Below, piece by piece: positions 33,001-43,240 of a DNA stretch of 64,000 nt. The notes under the pieces were generated by a model. It saw only the letters and a program-made list of their open reading frames with translations, searched no databases and was not told the origin of the DNA. The position numbers were made by a program, and so were the translations under genes. How positions within the stretch are numbered: position 1 is the stretch's first letter; the number at the start of each line of letters is the position of its first letter. The stretch is from Triglochin maritima (Eukaryota; Streptophyta; Magnoliopsida; Alismatales; Juncaginaceae), in NCBI GenBank assembly GCA_963682175.1, contig OY821771.1:39142201-39206200 (forward strand), given 5' to 3'.

Positions 33001-33440
33001 GGAGGATATGATATGGTTCCCAGTTGGACATTAGATCAATGTGTCCAATGGAATTAGTTAGTTAGCTTGTAATTCTACTTTCTCTTTTATCTACTATTGT
33101 ATGAACTCTGAGTTACTTTGTAATCGTACTACTGAGCAATAAATTGTATACCTAAGTGTTTAGGTGGGTAGAGGGGGTGCCTAGTGAGGCCTTGGTCGAG
33201 GAACTAGGTGTCTTTTCGAAGCCTAAACATGTATGGTAGTTTTAGAAAATATTTGTGTATTTTTTTCTATTTTTCCCGATTTTTCCTGATTTTTTTATCT
33301 ATTTTATGAAAATTAATTGAATTTAAAAAAAAAAAAATTTACCGCCCAGCCCTGGGCGGTCGCACAACCGCCTAGGCGATCGCCCAGGCGACCGGACGCC
33401 GCCGGCCGCCTAGGCTCGCCTAGGCGGTGCCTGAACGTTG
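30030..33440 (+). mobile_element. Complete hAT transposon with intact transposase
   Basis: Flanked by the exact 8-bp duplication GATCTAAC (30022-30029 and 33441-33448). Terminal inverted repeats: CAACGTTTACG on the left and CAACGTTCAGG on the right. Both subterminal regions are packed with palindromes built from CGCCTAGGCG and GCGATCGC (30040-30200 and 33340-33425), probably transposase binding sites. A TATA box (TATATAAA) lies at 30281-30288, the transposase at 30562-33057, and AATAAA at 33139-33144. All parts needed for autonomy appear present. Confidence 0.93.
30562..33057 (+). CDS. hAT-family transposase, 831 residues, intact
   Basis: A BED-type zinc finger occupies residues 42-65 (Cys45, Cys48, His62 and His65 in CELCGKETRGGIARHKQHLA). 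A basic linker follows (RKRQKQR, about 138-144), possibly a nuclear signal. The DUF659/RNase H-like core includes TLMTDGWTDRSG (Asp255) and QVVTDNAAAYV (Asp316). The hAT C-terminal dimerisation domain spans about 604-690 with SASGCERNWSVFEQLHSTRR, where Glu636 is the expected third acidic residue. The tail is acidic (DDEETEEDDVYVDN). Length fits the family and there is no internal stop. The ATG at 30562 is preceded by a TATA box 280 bp upstream and an AT-rich leader. The protein would act in the nucleus on the element's ends. Confidence 0.92.
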   Translation: MAYVPGTSLPMHHESYDDLRPTRTNDPGWNTAHYISANDKNCIVCELCGKETRGGIARHKQHLAHTPGSNARPCDKVPDSIKQDITAYMIRNSRTLQNENVCLDDYVDRENIEFDLETGSGSGSAPTPTSRSRPVPGRKRQKQRLWAPFCGRGKDVVSGPQQTTIERTFRKEDRKTINQKWARFFYRCGISFNTVRTPEWKEAISATSTYGPGLKPMTYHEVSDSCLKQEIDYTRGILESYRQDWATYGCTLMTDGWTDRSGRSIINFLVNCPTGTMFMRSVDASGHSHTADYLYKLMDKVVGEIGEEHVVQVVTDNAAAYVLAGRMLQQKRRRLFWTPCAAHCIDLILEDIGKLFLKTIALARKIIKHFNSSAMLLKRMRIAIEGNLLRPAVTRFATAFLSLQRLFLKKDKLRAFVVSPGYNDPNASWIKNKKKKEISTEVAETILQSGFWTNVVKALKASQPMVQVLRLVDGDEKPAMGYLCDAMEKAKEQIMRNFDGNPRLYKQVIDLIDTRWGPGKMMSSPLHSAGFLLNPGTFFSVPPQDRNIAFNEHMPGFMDVVERLVPTPAEQDKICGLLDRYKNSLGIFSRDMVVRQRSERRPIDWWQSYGADMGETALQRLAVRVLGLTCSASGCERNWSVFEQLHSTRRNRLAVKKMNDLVYVNYNQKLRQRFQQRMEKPGFYDPISVEYDLFDEHPWLVETEDPVFAGEELTWADVEEAALGHSSSRRRFARSMSTASDPRCSTASDAPLLGRGMDDAIVHISSRDPGASSSQPPMDIDEQYVQTDDEETEEDDVYVDNPNENDSDDSDGGGGYDMVPSWTLDQCVQWN

Positions 33441-33448
33441 GATCTAAC

Positions 33449-34689
33449 TGATATCTGCAAGCAACAAGCTGGTTAGTATGATATGGACTTGTACTGTTTT
33501 GACCAAATTATGTAGTGTTATGTGACTGTGTTTCAATAATTAAAACTTGCTAATGTCATGCATTATGACATCCAGTGAAGCCTACATGAGGTAAGTACTA
33601 ATATGAAATACTCATGACAGTGATTGGCCATTTGATTGATGTCCTTTGTAAACAAACCACAACTTACAACAGAGTGGTCATTTATAGAAGTTTGACTTGC
33701 TTATTTCTTCAGAACAAAAAACAGACACGAACACAATCTTGTCTGACTTAATCATGTAAATATTTTAACTTAATGGAGAAAATTCCATGGGATTGCTTGC
33801 TTCATCTCCTCTAACAAATATGTTTTTTTATTCCGAAATCATCCCCACTTTTTTATGTTTTTATTATTAGTTCATCTGGGTCAACCTCCTTCATTATTTG
33901 AACATATTAGTCCTAATAAACTATCTAAGTATCAAGTAAAATAATACCTAAAGATTTATGTCACGTCCAAAGTACAAGTTAGCTAGTTCTTAGACATGGT
34001 TGAATATAGTAGTTTGTTAGAACAAAATAGCTGGAGTGTTTGGTGGAAATAACAGTGGAAACGAACATTTGGTGTGGTTCATAGTAATACACACAGTATC
34101 CAAGTTCAAATCTTCACTTTTATTTGGAAGTTACAATTACAATTTTAGACTTTCCTTCATGTGCGTTTGCCTATAAGAAATAATGGTGAAAATAAAGAAG
34201 ACGCTGAGAAATGTTACTTGTAAAAGGTATTTTGCAGATTTTTTTATATAAAAACGAGAATTAACTAGTTAATGCATAATTCTTTTGCAAAGATCAATTT
34301 GAGTTGCATACAAAGACTTAGTGTAGTTGGTTTGGAGAATAAATTCACGCTCTCACGTTTGGGATCGAACTTGGGCGAAAAAACTTACACATTGCATATC
34401 CGGTGTTGGACCATCTTTAATATGGAATTGCAGCTCGTCTCACAAAGTGGAGTTAAGCATCGTGAAATCTTGGGCCATAAAAAAATCAATCTGAATTGTG
34501 TAATCGTGCATTTTAATGGTGTTTGTTAGGATAAGCAGTAAGTGAGCGAGCTTGGAAGATTTGTATAACATTTTAAATAGACTTGCATGCAATAATTGTT
34601 TGTTAATAATTTAAATTATGACCCGATAAAGTTTCTTATTCGGATCATAGAAAACCGGAGTTAACCCGATAAAGTCGACATTCGGATCA
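33449..34689. other. Noncoding AT-rich flank with a short direct repeat
   Basis: No supported gene. Just before the probable leader at 34.7 kb there are two imperfect direct copies of ACCCGATAAAG..ATTCGGATCA (34621-34647 and 34664-34689). Confidence 0.4.
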
Positions 34690-34896
34690 CCCGGCCCACT
34701 AGCAAACCTCCCTCCCTCTTCACCCCTCTTCGCCCAAACCCCATCGCCGAAGCAGAAACCCTAGCCTTCTCGAAAGATCCGAAATTCCAGCACTTCTCAA
34801 GCTCTGATAATCTGGACCATAAAAGGGCTCACTTCTCTCAAGATTTGCTTTTTCTTTCGCCGCTCGCTCCAGATTGGGATCGGGACATTCCTCTGG
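34690..34896 (+). other. Probable 5' untranslated exon of a plant gene
   Basis: CT-rich sequence with the phrase GAAACCCTAGCC typical of plant 5' leaders. It ends at CATTCCTCTG/GTAACT, a good splice donor, followed by an (ACT)n microsatellite (34899-34918). I could not connect it to a convincing coding exon. A downstream ATG at 35129 (MPSNR then GTATGC) is a possible next exon. The identity of the gene is unknown. Confidence 0.35.
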
Positions 34897-34898
34897 TA

Positions 34899-34918
34899 AC
34901 TACTACTACTACTACTAC
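34899..34918 (+). repeat. (ACT)n microsatellite
   Basis: Uninterrupted ACT trinucleotides, six to seven units, directly after the splice-donor-like GT of the probable leader. Confidence 0.9.
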
Positions 34919-35765
34919 ACTCGATTTGGATGCGGAAATTAGATGGATTTTCGTTCCGATTGTATTTACTTGTTCATTTCAACTGGAACCAATTACTGCA
35001 CTCCTGCTCCTGGAAGGATTAGTTGAAATTGAGATTCTCGTGTCAGGATTTCATTCCGATGGCTTTAATATATACTTTAGTTTATGACTCTAGAGTTCCA
35101 AAATGAATTGAGCTTCTGAGCTCTTTAATGCCTTCCAACAGAGGTATGCATACTTCGTTGGCTCATCTCTGGACCTTAGACTATGTTTGTAATCAGATTC
35201 CATTCCCATGTATTGAATTTGTTGTAATAACGTTGAAATTTACCATAGGAGTTCCAATATAATTACACATAAGTTAGTAATAATTTGACAGCTCTAATAA
35301 ATGTCTCGTGAGGTTGTTAGAGCTCCTTCGGACTTCTGACGTGTTCAAAGTCGAGTTTCGGCAATGTGATAATCCATTTACCTTGAAAAGAGCATAATTG
35401 GATTACCTTTTTTTATCAGTAATATAACTGGATTACCTTCATAATTGGAATTCATAGTACTTACAACTATCATTTTTATCAACCAAACAGTGGATGTAAT
35501 TGAAGGTGTAATCAAATTATATTACGTTCTTGATTACAGAGAACCAAACATGACCTTATTGTAGAGTTTTACATCTTTTTTTTTGTTACAATTCATTCAT
35601 TAATTCAACATGAACTTATAAGTTGTTCTATGAACTTACAATTCCTTGAACAACTATGCCATCTTCTAATAAGCGGGAAATTTGATTTAATTTTCTTACT
35701 TCCAATTCAAAATTATAACCTATTCTGTTTTGCTCACATGACTATCTTGTTGAACTCATTCACTT

Positions 35766-35820
35766 GAACAACAACAACAACAACAACAACAATAACAATA
35801 ACAATAACAATAACAACAAC
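35766..35820 (+). repeat. (AAC)n/(AATAAC)n microsatellite
   Basis: Tandem AAC units grade into AATAAC units. The text that follows (TACTGGGGGTAGGCAAC) resembles the tail region of some plant retroposons, but I cannot prove one. Confidence 0.85.
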
Positions 35821-36991
35821 TCCTTTAATACCAGACTACTGGGGGTAGGCAACTCCTTCACGGCTCCTGATCACGGCTCCTGAATGAAAAAAGCAAGGGT
35901 ATTGATTCATTTTCTCCCATTTGTTCCTAGACTGGAAATGAACGGAAAAAACTACGGAAGTTTATCTTTTGTCAAAATACATGTAAGAATATTGATAACA
36001 CATAGAGTGAATGTACTAAAAGCTCAAGTTTTGACACATTTGAGATTCACTATGTTTACATAATTCCTACTAAAATGGGAGGGGCTGTGGAAGATGGAGA
36101 TGTGGCAGAAAGCTCCAGGAAAGATTGATGAGGCAGGGACAAAATAAAGGGAAGGAAATAGATTTTCCAAAATATTGTTGAAGTAGTAATCCACCAAAAA
36201 TACAGAATTATGACTTTTTATCTATTAAACGTGTGTAGACATGTAGGAATTGTAGAAATCAGAACCACTGCTTGAGCATGAAAACTATATGAAACTATAT
36301 TTGAATCATTAAAATAATTATTTTATTTTCCTTCCTTGACTTGTCTAATTATAAAATTTACTAATGTATATATGTTTTCTTGGAGAATATACTCTAAAAA
36401 AGTTAAGTCATGTTTGGATAGAAAAAGTTAATTTACGCTTTCATATTGATTCTTTGATTAACTTTATTATTATTCTTTTTGATTAACTTTATTATTATAA
36501 AATGTAATTTGATTGCTATCATGAATATCATAAGATGCTTGTACAGAAAATATGTTTATATAAAACTGAGGTATAGATAAGGAGTCTTGTACAATTAGAT
36601 AGTAAATTAATTTTTTATATAAAAATGAGCTTTACTGTAACATGGGTCTGTGATATTTATGTTGGTAATTACTTTGTTATATCTAAACTCATCCAATTTC
36701 ATCTTTAGCCTAATAGGAGTAGTGAGTGCTTTATATCAAAAAAAAAACTTCGTACGCATAAAGTCACTTTACTGTTAAGACATTTCACTATCTATCTTAA
36801 ATCTAAATCTTCTTATTTGAGGATACAAAAGGTCACTTAGGTCCATAATATTGAAACTTATTTCTCATACCGAAACCAATGCAAAATTTACTAGCTATCA
36901 GGAAATAGTTGTTTTTTTAGTTACAAAAGATTCCATCTTCTGGTTTTGTTCTGTGATATGAGTTTATGATGGTTTTATTTTTAGCTGTCAC

Positions 36992-37030
36992 CAGTGCTCA
37001 AGTAACGCCTAGGCGACCCTTTTTTATTTT
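36992..37030 (+). mobile_element. Orphan hAT end fragment
   Basis: CAGTGCTCAAGTAACGCC followed by TAGGCGACC and a T-rich run closely resembles the left end of the hAT at 12902 (CAGTGTCCAGGCAACGCC). No partner end or target duplication is seen, so only one terminus remains. Confidence 0.6.
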
Positions 37031-37649
37031 ATTTTTTTGTTTTAATTAAAACAATTAGGAAAAAACAGCTATTGAGGTGTTAAAACAGTAATATATACCA
37101 ATATGCATCTCTTCTTGAGGAAAACTTGCTTGATGCTGAAAAGTCTTATTACACAGGAAACATGTGTTCCCATTCCAGCTGGTTTGGTAATTAGCTTTCT
37201 AATATCTCGTGAGCTGAGATATGGGCCCAAGTCCTTTGTGTGAACACGCATAAGAATGTTAGTTTTTTTAACAAATGTGCAAATGAGAACTGATCTGCTA
37301 ATTCATTTTCTCATCCTGTCAATGTCAGTTTATGCACTGATTCAGACCTGTTGTTTGAATAATTGTAAGAACTGACCTTTTTTATTGACATTTGGTCAAA
37401 AGCACATTAACGTTATCCATCCTTGTGCTCTCTCTCCTCACTGTTGCCTTCTCATTCCTAGCTCTTTCTTCTCGCTGGTGCTTGTAGGAATCTTAGTGGT
37501 CTTACAACCCCAACCCCGACTGCTCTTTGTGGGCTGCTGTTACATTCCAACACATATCTAATAGGTCAAAGCGACGTCTCTTGAGCAAGTCTAACAAAAT
37601 GCAACATATGCTCTCTCGTTATGGTTGAGGGATGACGGGGCGATCCGAT

Positions 37650-38650
37650 GCTCTAGCAACGAGGGGATTTGGGTCATTGTACGCGGAATGCTGATGAACC
37701 TTTGCTACCGGGGTGCTTTCATGACCTTTGTGCGGGTTTTGGCGACCTTATGGGGATTGACCCACAAACACTAATGCGCAAAGTGATCACCGTGGCTCGA
37801 ATCTAGGTGAGGCCGAAAGAAGGGTATCCCATACCACGCACGACAAGATTTAAGAACATGGGTAATATTTACGAGGTGAGCCTCACGTTGGAAAATCCTC
37901 CGCTCTCGATGGGTGGACATGAAGCTCCATTGTCGGTCCGTCCAAGGTCAAACAAGACTAGAGCGCCAATGGCAAAAGGGGGGCGGGGCAACAACTGGAA
38001 CCAATGTGCACGAGATGAGTGTAGATCCACCTAAGGGAACGAACATCACACTCATGAAGCGGAAAACAGCAAGAGGCCGAAGAAAGAGTGGCGAAGCAAA
38101 GAGGGCCTTAATGAAAATACAGGGACAATGGATTGGAGCAAGGAAGACTTCAACAACATGGCCATCTCCGTGAATTCAAAAACTTCAAAAGGAGAGGAGA
38201 AGCATGTAAAAAGGGAATGGGAAACAAACTATTGATAACTATGGTCCGACAATACAATATGAGAGAGAGGAAGGTATAACTGCCTCATATTCGATGGAAT
38301 TTGAGGGGGAAAAATCAGAATGGCCACGACAAAGAAAGCTCCGAGGTTGCGAAACCAAAATCCGAGCGTGTAATTGATGAAGTACCCAAAGAGGAGGATT
38401 TGCAGACCGCAACCTTGCTAGCTCAGAATCTAGCACAGATTCAATTGCTTGGTAAAGTAAATGGCAATGCCCCAAACACGCCAACCATGCAAAACTTGCT
38501 TGGGATGGCCGACATAAACTTGGGACCATCTGAGGTCATGGTGGAAGTTGGGGCGTGCAAAAACACGGTGACAACAAAGGCAGTCAACATGCTAAAGGCA
38601 ACTGGCCGAACTGAGTCATCTTTGACACCAACGAACAAATGATGGTGAAA
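37650..38650 (+). pseudogene. LINE ORF1 remnant (DUF4283-like)
   Basis: GDLMGIDPQTLMRKVITVAR followed by stop-broken text (YPIPRTTRFKNMGNIYEVS) resembles the part of plant LINE ORF1 before the zinc knuckle (..G.PLG.D..T......ARI.V). Charged, low-complexity readings follow. The match is weak, and position upstream of the endonuclease supports it. Confidence 0.45.
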
Positions 38651-39218
38651 AGATTACTTCGGCAAAGGGTCACTCACGACCCGGTTGGAGGAGAGCTCCT
38701 GCGGAACATCGAAGGATAAGGAGGGAGGACTTGGATCCGTCGCGGCCTCGTCGGTGGCAGGTAACACGCTAACTTACTTTTATTCGTCTCAAAATATGAC
38801 GTCAAGTGTAGTGCAAAATGAGTTATTAAATGTTGCTAAGAACATCACAGTAGGACATTCATTTGACTACAGATGAGTAATGGCCCACAAATCCACAAAT
38901 TTAGAGATTCAAATCCTTCATTATCCCTCACCAAGTAGAACAAAAGCTCGCAATCGACCTCTACTCAAGAAAAGATTCTTGACAACTTGAAGTTGGACTT
39001 CTAGTATGGGAATGAAATCTAGATTTTAGCATGTTTTTGCTCTAAAATAGGGCTAAACATGATATCGGATAAACATGCTTCAGAATTTTTAAACCAGGTG
39101 AGGATCAACCAAGGTTTCGAAAAACTCAACCTACATGACGTGGCTAGGATGGTTCGAGATGTTAACAATCTCAACCTCGAGGACGAATCCTCAGATTAGG
39201 AGAAAAAAATAGTTAATC

Positions 39219-40990
39219 ATGAAGATCCTAAATTGGAACATTCAAGGATTAGAAACTAGCGAAAAAGGACGTGCAATTAGAACTACATGCTTTCACTCGA
39301 GAGAGGAAAAGATTCTCGCCCTCCATTAATTTCGAAACAACGAATTTCATGTGGAAATTGACAAGTTTCTATGGACACTGTCAAGCACTGGAGAAACACA
39401 TGTTTCTGGAGGAACTCCAATCGCTTGTGCCAGCAAATAACTCCAATCGCTTCAACCTGGTACGGAGGCAAAACATACAAATAGCAATCCTCGATCAAAC
39501 CCAGCTTCACGAGTGGTCGAGGAATTCATAGGAAAAAACTCTATGATTGACCTAGGAACATCCAATGTAAAGTACAGATGGACCAATATGCAAGCATCTC
39601 CAATTTGGGCAAAGCTTGACAAATTCCTAGTCTCACAAACATGGGAGGAAAATTCCCCCTCAATCATTGCATTGGTTTGTCTCGTGTAACTTCTGATCAC
39701 ATCTGATCACATCCCGTTCATCCTACTCACTGGATTCATACTCCATAAGAAATCTTTCAAGTATGAAGACCTATGGCTTAGCATTGTAGAGATAAATCAA
39801 GTGGTCATGAAATTTTCGAACAAAAAAATACTCAAGACTACGCAAAACGCTCAGAGCCATAAAGGCAAAAATAATACTTGGAAAATGGACAAGGAGAAAC
39901 ACCATCCAAAAAATTAAGATCAACAGAGGAGAAACTCCTTAATCTAGACACAACAACAAGTGGGTCTCTCGGGGGATGAAATTTGGACCCAACACGAATA
40001 TAAAAAGGAACATGAGAAAACGCTGAAAGGATGTTAAATTCACTGGAAACAAAGATCTAGGGTCTAGTGGTTACAATAAGGGGACATGTACACAAAATTC
40101 TTTCATCAATGTGCCAATGCTCGGTGCAGGCAAAATTCTATACTAACCTTAAAATTCAATGGCGTATTAACATGCTCAAAGGATCAAATTGCCAAGGAAC
40201 TAACGTCCCACTTCCAACATAGTTTTAATAGTTCCAAAGAAATCAAAGTGCCCATATGGTGGGACATGATCTTGCCAAACAAAATGTGATTTGGAGAATC
40301 TCACACTTAGGTTCTCTAATAATGAAATTAAAGACGTAGTGTTCGAGCTCGCACCCAGGAAATCACTAGGGCAAGATGACTTCAATCTGAAATTCATTCA
40401 GCATTACCGGGCCCAACTAAAGGACAACATAACTTCCTTATTCGTGAGATTTCATAAAAAGGAAATATCAGCATCAGAATTCGCGAGCTCTAATCAATGC
40501 TTCATAGCACTAATCCCAAAGAAATCGGGAGTTGAGATAGTCAAGGACCTTCAACCAATCTCACCATTAAGAAGCATCTACAAAATAATTGTCAAAGCTC
40601 TGGCATGTAGGCTATCTAAGGCATTATAAGATGTCTTAACTCCTACAGAATTGACTTTCATAAAAGGGTGACAAATTGTTGACACAATAGTAGCAACACA
40701 AGAAATCGCTCTTCATTTGCATAGAAATCGAAAAGTTGGACTAATACTTAAACTCGATTTCGAATAAACATTCGATAAGGTGGACCATGACTTTCTCCTG
40801 GCAAACATGCAAGGACTAGGGTTTCCCCGCCCATGGAGAGATTGGATCAGCTATGCCTATCAACGACGCTATCCTCTATAATTGTAAATAGAAGTCCAGA
40901 GTCCTCTATAATTGTAAATATAATAAAAGGTGTGACGCTAGGAAGAGAGAAAAATGAGGTTTTGAATATGCAATTTGCAGATGCCACAAA
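39219..40990 (+). pseudogene. LINE ORF2 first part: endonuclease and reverse transcriptase
   Basis: The endonuclease begins MKILNWNIQG at 39219. Later pieces include VKYRWTNMQASPIWAKLDKF and SDHIPFIL, the latter with the catalytic Ser-Asp-His motif. The reverse transcriptase reads FIALIPKKSG, LQPISPLRSIYKIIVKALAC, LILKLDFE, then at about 40970 MQFADATKLL, where the active-site FADD has become FADA. Stops occur at 39525, 40289, 40627 and elsewhere. The minus-strand LINE at 40998 interrupts it just after the active site. Confidence 0.7.
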
Positions 40991-40997
40991 ACTTCTT

Positions 40998-41827
40998 TTT
41001 TTGCAAACCAAAAAAGAGGCATAACCTTTAATTTATTGATTTGAGTAAATAACATTGACACGCAAACCAACGTGTCACCCACACTCGAGTCCTCTGAACT
41101 TGCTAGGTGCAAGCTCGGATCGACCACATTTCAACACATTACAAACACGTTACACACATTTCACGCACATTTCAAACACATAACACCCTACTCAATTTCC
41201 TTTAGGTTCAAGTATTAACTAATAATATGCCCGCTTGAACGTCTCCCACTCCCTCCAAAGCTCCCGAACCTTTAATTCGGACCGCCTCTTTCACCGTACA
41301 ATCACCTTCTTCCCCACCAAAGAGTCTTCGATTACGCTTGGCCCAACATTCATAGACCACCGCTCCCACCGCAAGCTTGAGTATGAGGGATTCATATTTG
41401 GCATTCACTCTCCATTGCTGAATACTCACTATTTCCTCCACCAATGTCTCCCTAATCCGCCCATCATAGGATGTTTTGCTTTGTATCGCCTCCCACACGT
41501 GCCTCACAAATGGGCACTCCCAAAACAAGTGTGTTTGGGACTCATATGTCTCTTTTCATAACACACCTTGAAACAATACAAATTCGGGATCTTCTTTGTC
41601 TCAAAAAATCATGAGTGACTAGCTTACCAAGGACGACTCGCCATAATGTGAATGCATGCTTTGGTATAGCCCACTTATGCCGCACCATTTTAGCCCATGT
41701 CAATCGTGCTCGCACTGGCCTTACCCACTCCCATGTATCCCGTAATGTTGGAGCTCTCCGAGTGCCCCCTATCCAAGTGAGCTCATCCTCACCATCCCCA
41801 ACTTGAATGCTAGGCCACCGAGCCCAA
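40998..41827 (-). mobile_element. 5'-truncated LINE inserted into the first LINE
   Basis: On the minus strand 41528-41208 reads MFWECPFVRHVWEAIQSKTS then VYECWAKRNRRLFGGEEGD, the zf-RVT end of LINE ORF2. A T run at 40996-41002 is the remains of its poly(A) tail. Diverged target duplications are visible: ATGCCACAAAACTTCTT (40981-40997) and ATGACACAATACTCTTC (41828-41844). The host LINE reading FADD..ILFLYPSYENV resumes right after the second copy. Confidence 0.7.
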
Positions 41828-43220
41828 ATGACACAATACTCTTCCTCTACCCATCCTACGAAAATGTAGTAAATGTCAAACGAATCCTTGTAATATTCGA
41901 AACCATATCCGATTTGAAAATTAACTATGATAAGTCAAGCCTCACAGGGACACACATATCGGCTTCTGATATGCGGAGATACAAAGAGCTCTTGGGCTGC
42001 GAAATCGGGGAGATGCCCCCTAAATACCTGGAACCCGTTTCTAGAAAAAATGAAGCAAAAAATCGACAACTGGAAAACAAAACATCTATCAGTGGGAGGC
42101 AAGATGAGAATGAACAATGTTGTTCTCACCCCAATTGCATCTTTTTTACATGACTTGCATTCCAACGCCAAAGCAAATAATATAAAAGAAATATACGCAA
42201 TTCGAAGGAATTTTTTGTGGAACAATGACACAAAGCACTCTGATATATAGAATTTGGTAGCATGAAAGAAAGTGTGTTGACGAAAGCGTAATGAGGGAAT
42301 GTGTATCCTTGACACTGCGACACAGAGCACTGGGTTACGAGTAAAGAAATTATGGGGTTTATTAAGCCAAAAGGAAGGCTTATGTCAGCTAATAGCGATT
42401 AACGCTTACAAAAGCTCAACATTACAAATGGGACCCTTTAAAAAAAAGCAAAAGATATCAAACTATTTAAAAATTCTTACACATTGGATCCCAAAACTTT
42501 GCAAACGCAACAAGGTCCAGATGGGCAATGAACCTTATTTTGTTATGATCGTTGGCAAATTGACACGATCTTAGTAGAAGAATTGAAAGATCTATGTAAC
42601 AAGGCAAGACATACATGGGTATTTGTTCACGATTTGAGGAGCTCAAACCCCTTCACTCCTGAATGGATCAACAAAAAATTCATAGGGACGTTGGAGGAAG
42701 AGGAAATGTGGGCTTTATACATAATATTCCTAAACGTTTCCCCAAGCATGGAAAAGGACACCCGCACATGGGCGCTAACGTAAAATGGACGATACAGACT
42801 AGAAATTTCAATAAATTGTTAACGGATGATGGCAACAGATTCCCATTGATGAAGCAAATCCGGAAGGCAAAGACCCCTTCAAAAGTAAAAAAATCTAGCA
42901 TGGCTTATAAGCGAGGAACATATTTGATCCAAACTGACCACTATGCGGCAATGATCGCGAAACAATAAAACATATTTTTTTATCAATGCACATTCAATAC
43001 GATGTTTTTGGAACGTGTCATTTCTATCCCATTCCAAACCTTGGCCTTAAACCAACTCAATTTAAACCAATTTGAATGGAATGGATTAGTTTTAGCTTTC
43101 TTTTTGGGTTTATGTAGGTATGGAGAGAAACAACATAGTTTTTCGGGGGATTGCACATTCCTTTGAATTTGTTTTGAATGAAGTATTTGAACTAATTGAG
43201 TTTTGGGGAGGATCACTGAA
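41828..43220 (+). pseudogene. LINE ORF2 second part: thumb and zf-RVT
   Basis: NDTILFLYPSYENVVNVKRI and FETISDLKINYDKSSLTGTH are the RT segment after the active site. Later pieces give WTIQTRNFNKLLT, KTPSKVKKSSMA and MERNNIVFRGIAHSFEFVLN, the zf-RVT region and its C-terminal ERN motif. Frames change several times. The end near 43220 is set by loss of similarity. Confidence 0.6.
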
Positions 43221-43240
43221 AAGAACAGGAGAACCTCTAC

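Larger units (their letters stand above)
37600..43240 (+). mobile_element. Degenerate L1-type LINE
   Basis: Plus-strand pieces occur in LINE order: an ORF1/DUF4283-like region (about 37650-38650), an endonuclease start at 39219 (MKILNWNIQGLETSEKGRAI), its later SDHIPF motif (about 39700), reverse transcriptase (40291-40990) and, after a second LINE, the thumb and zf-RVT regions (41828-43220). Many stops and frameshifts show age. The 5' limit is approximate, and no poly(A) tail or target duplication was identified. Intronic location in the gene starting near 34.7 kb is possible. Confidence 0.75.

Noticed and set aside
35385..35560. AACCAAACATGACC-like end suggesting a Harbinger-type MITE
   Set aside because: Only one end is recognisable and no TAA/TTA duplication pair was found.
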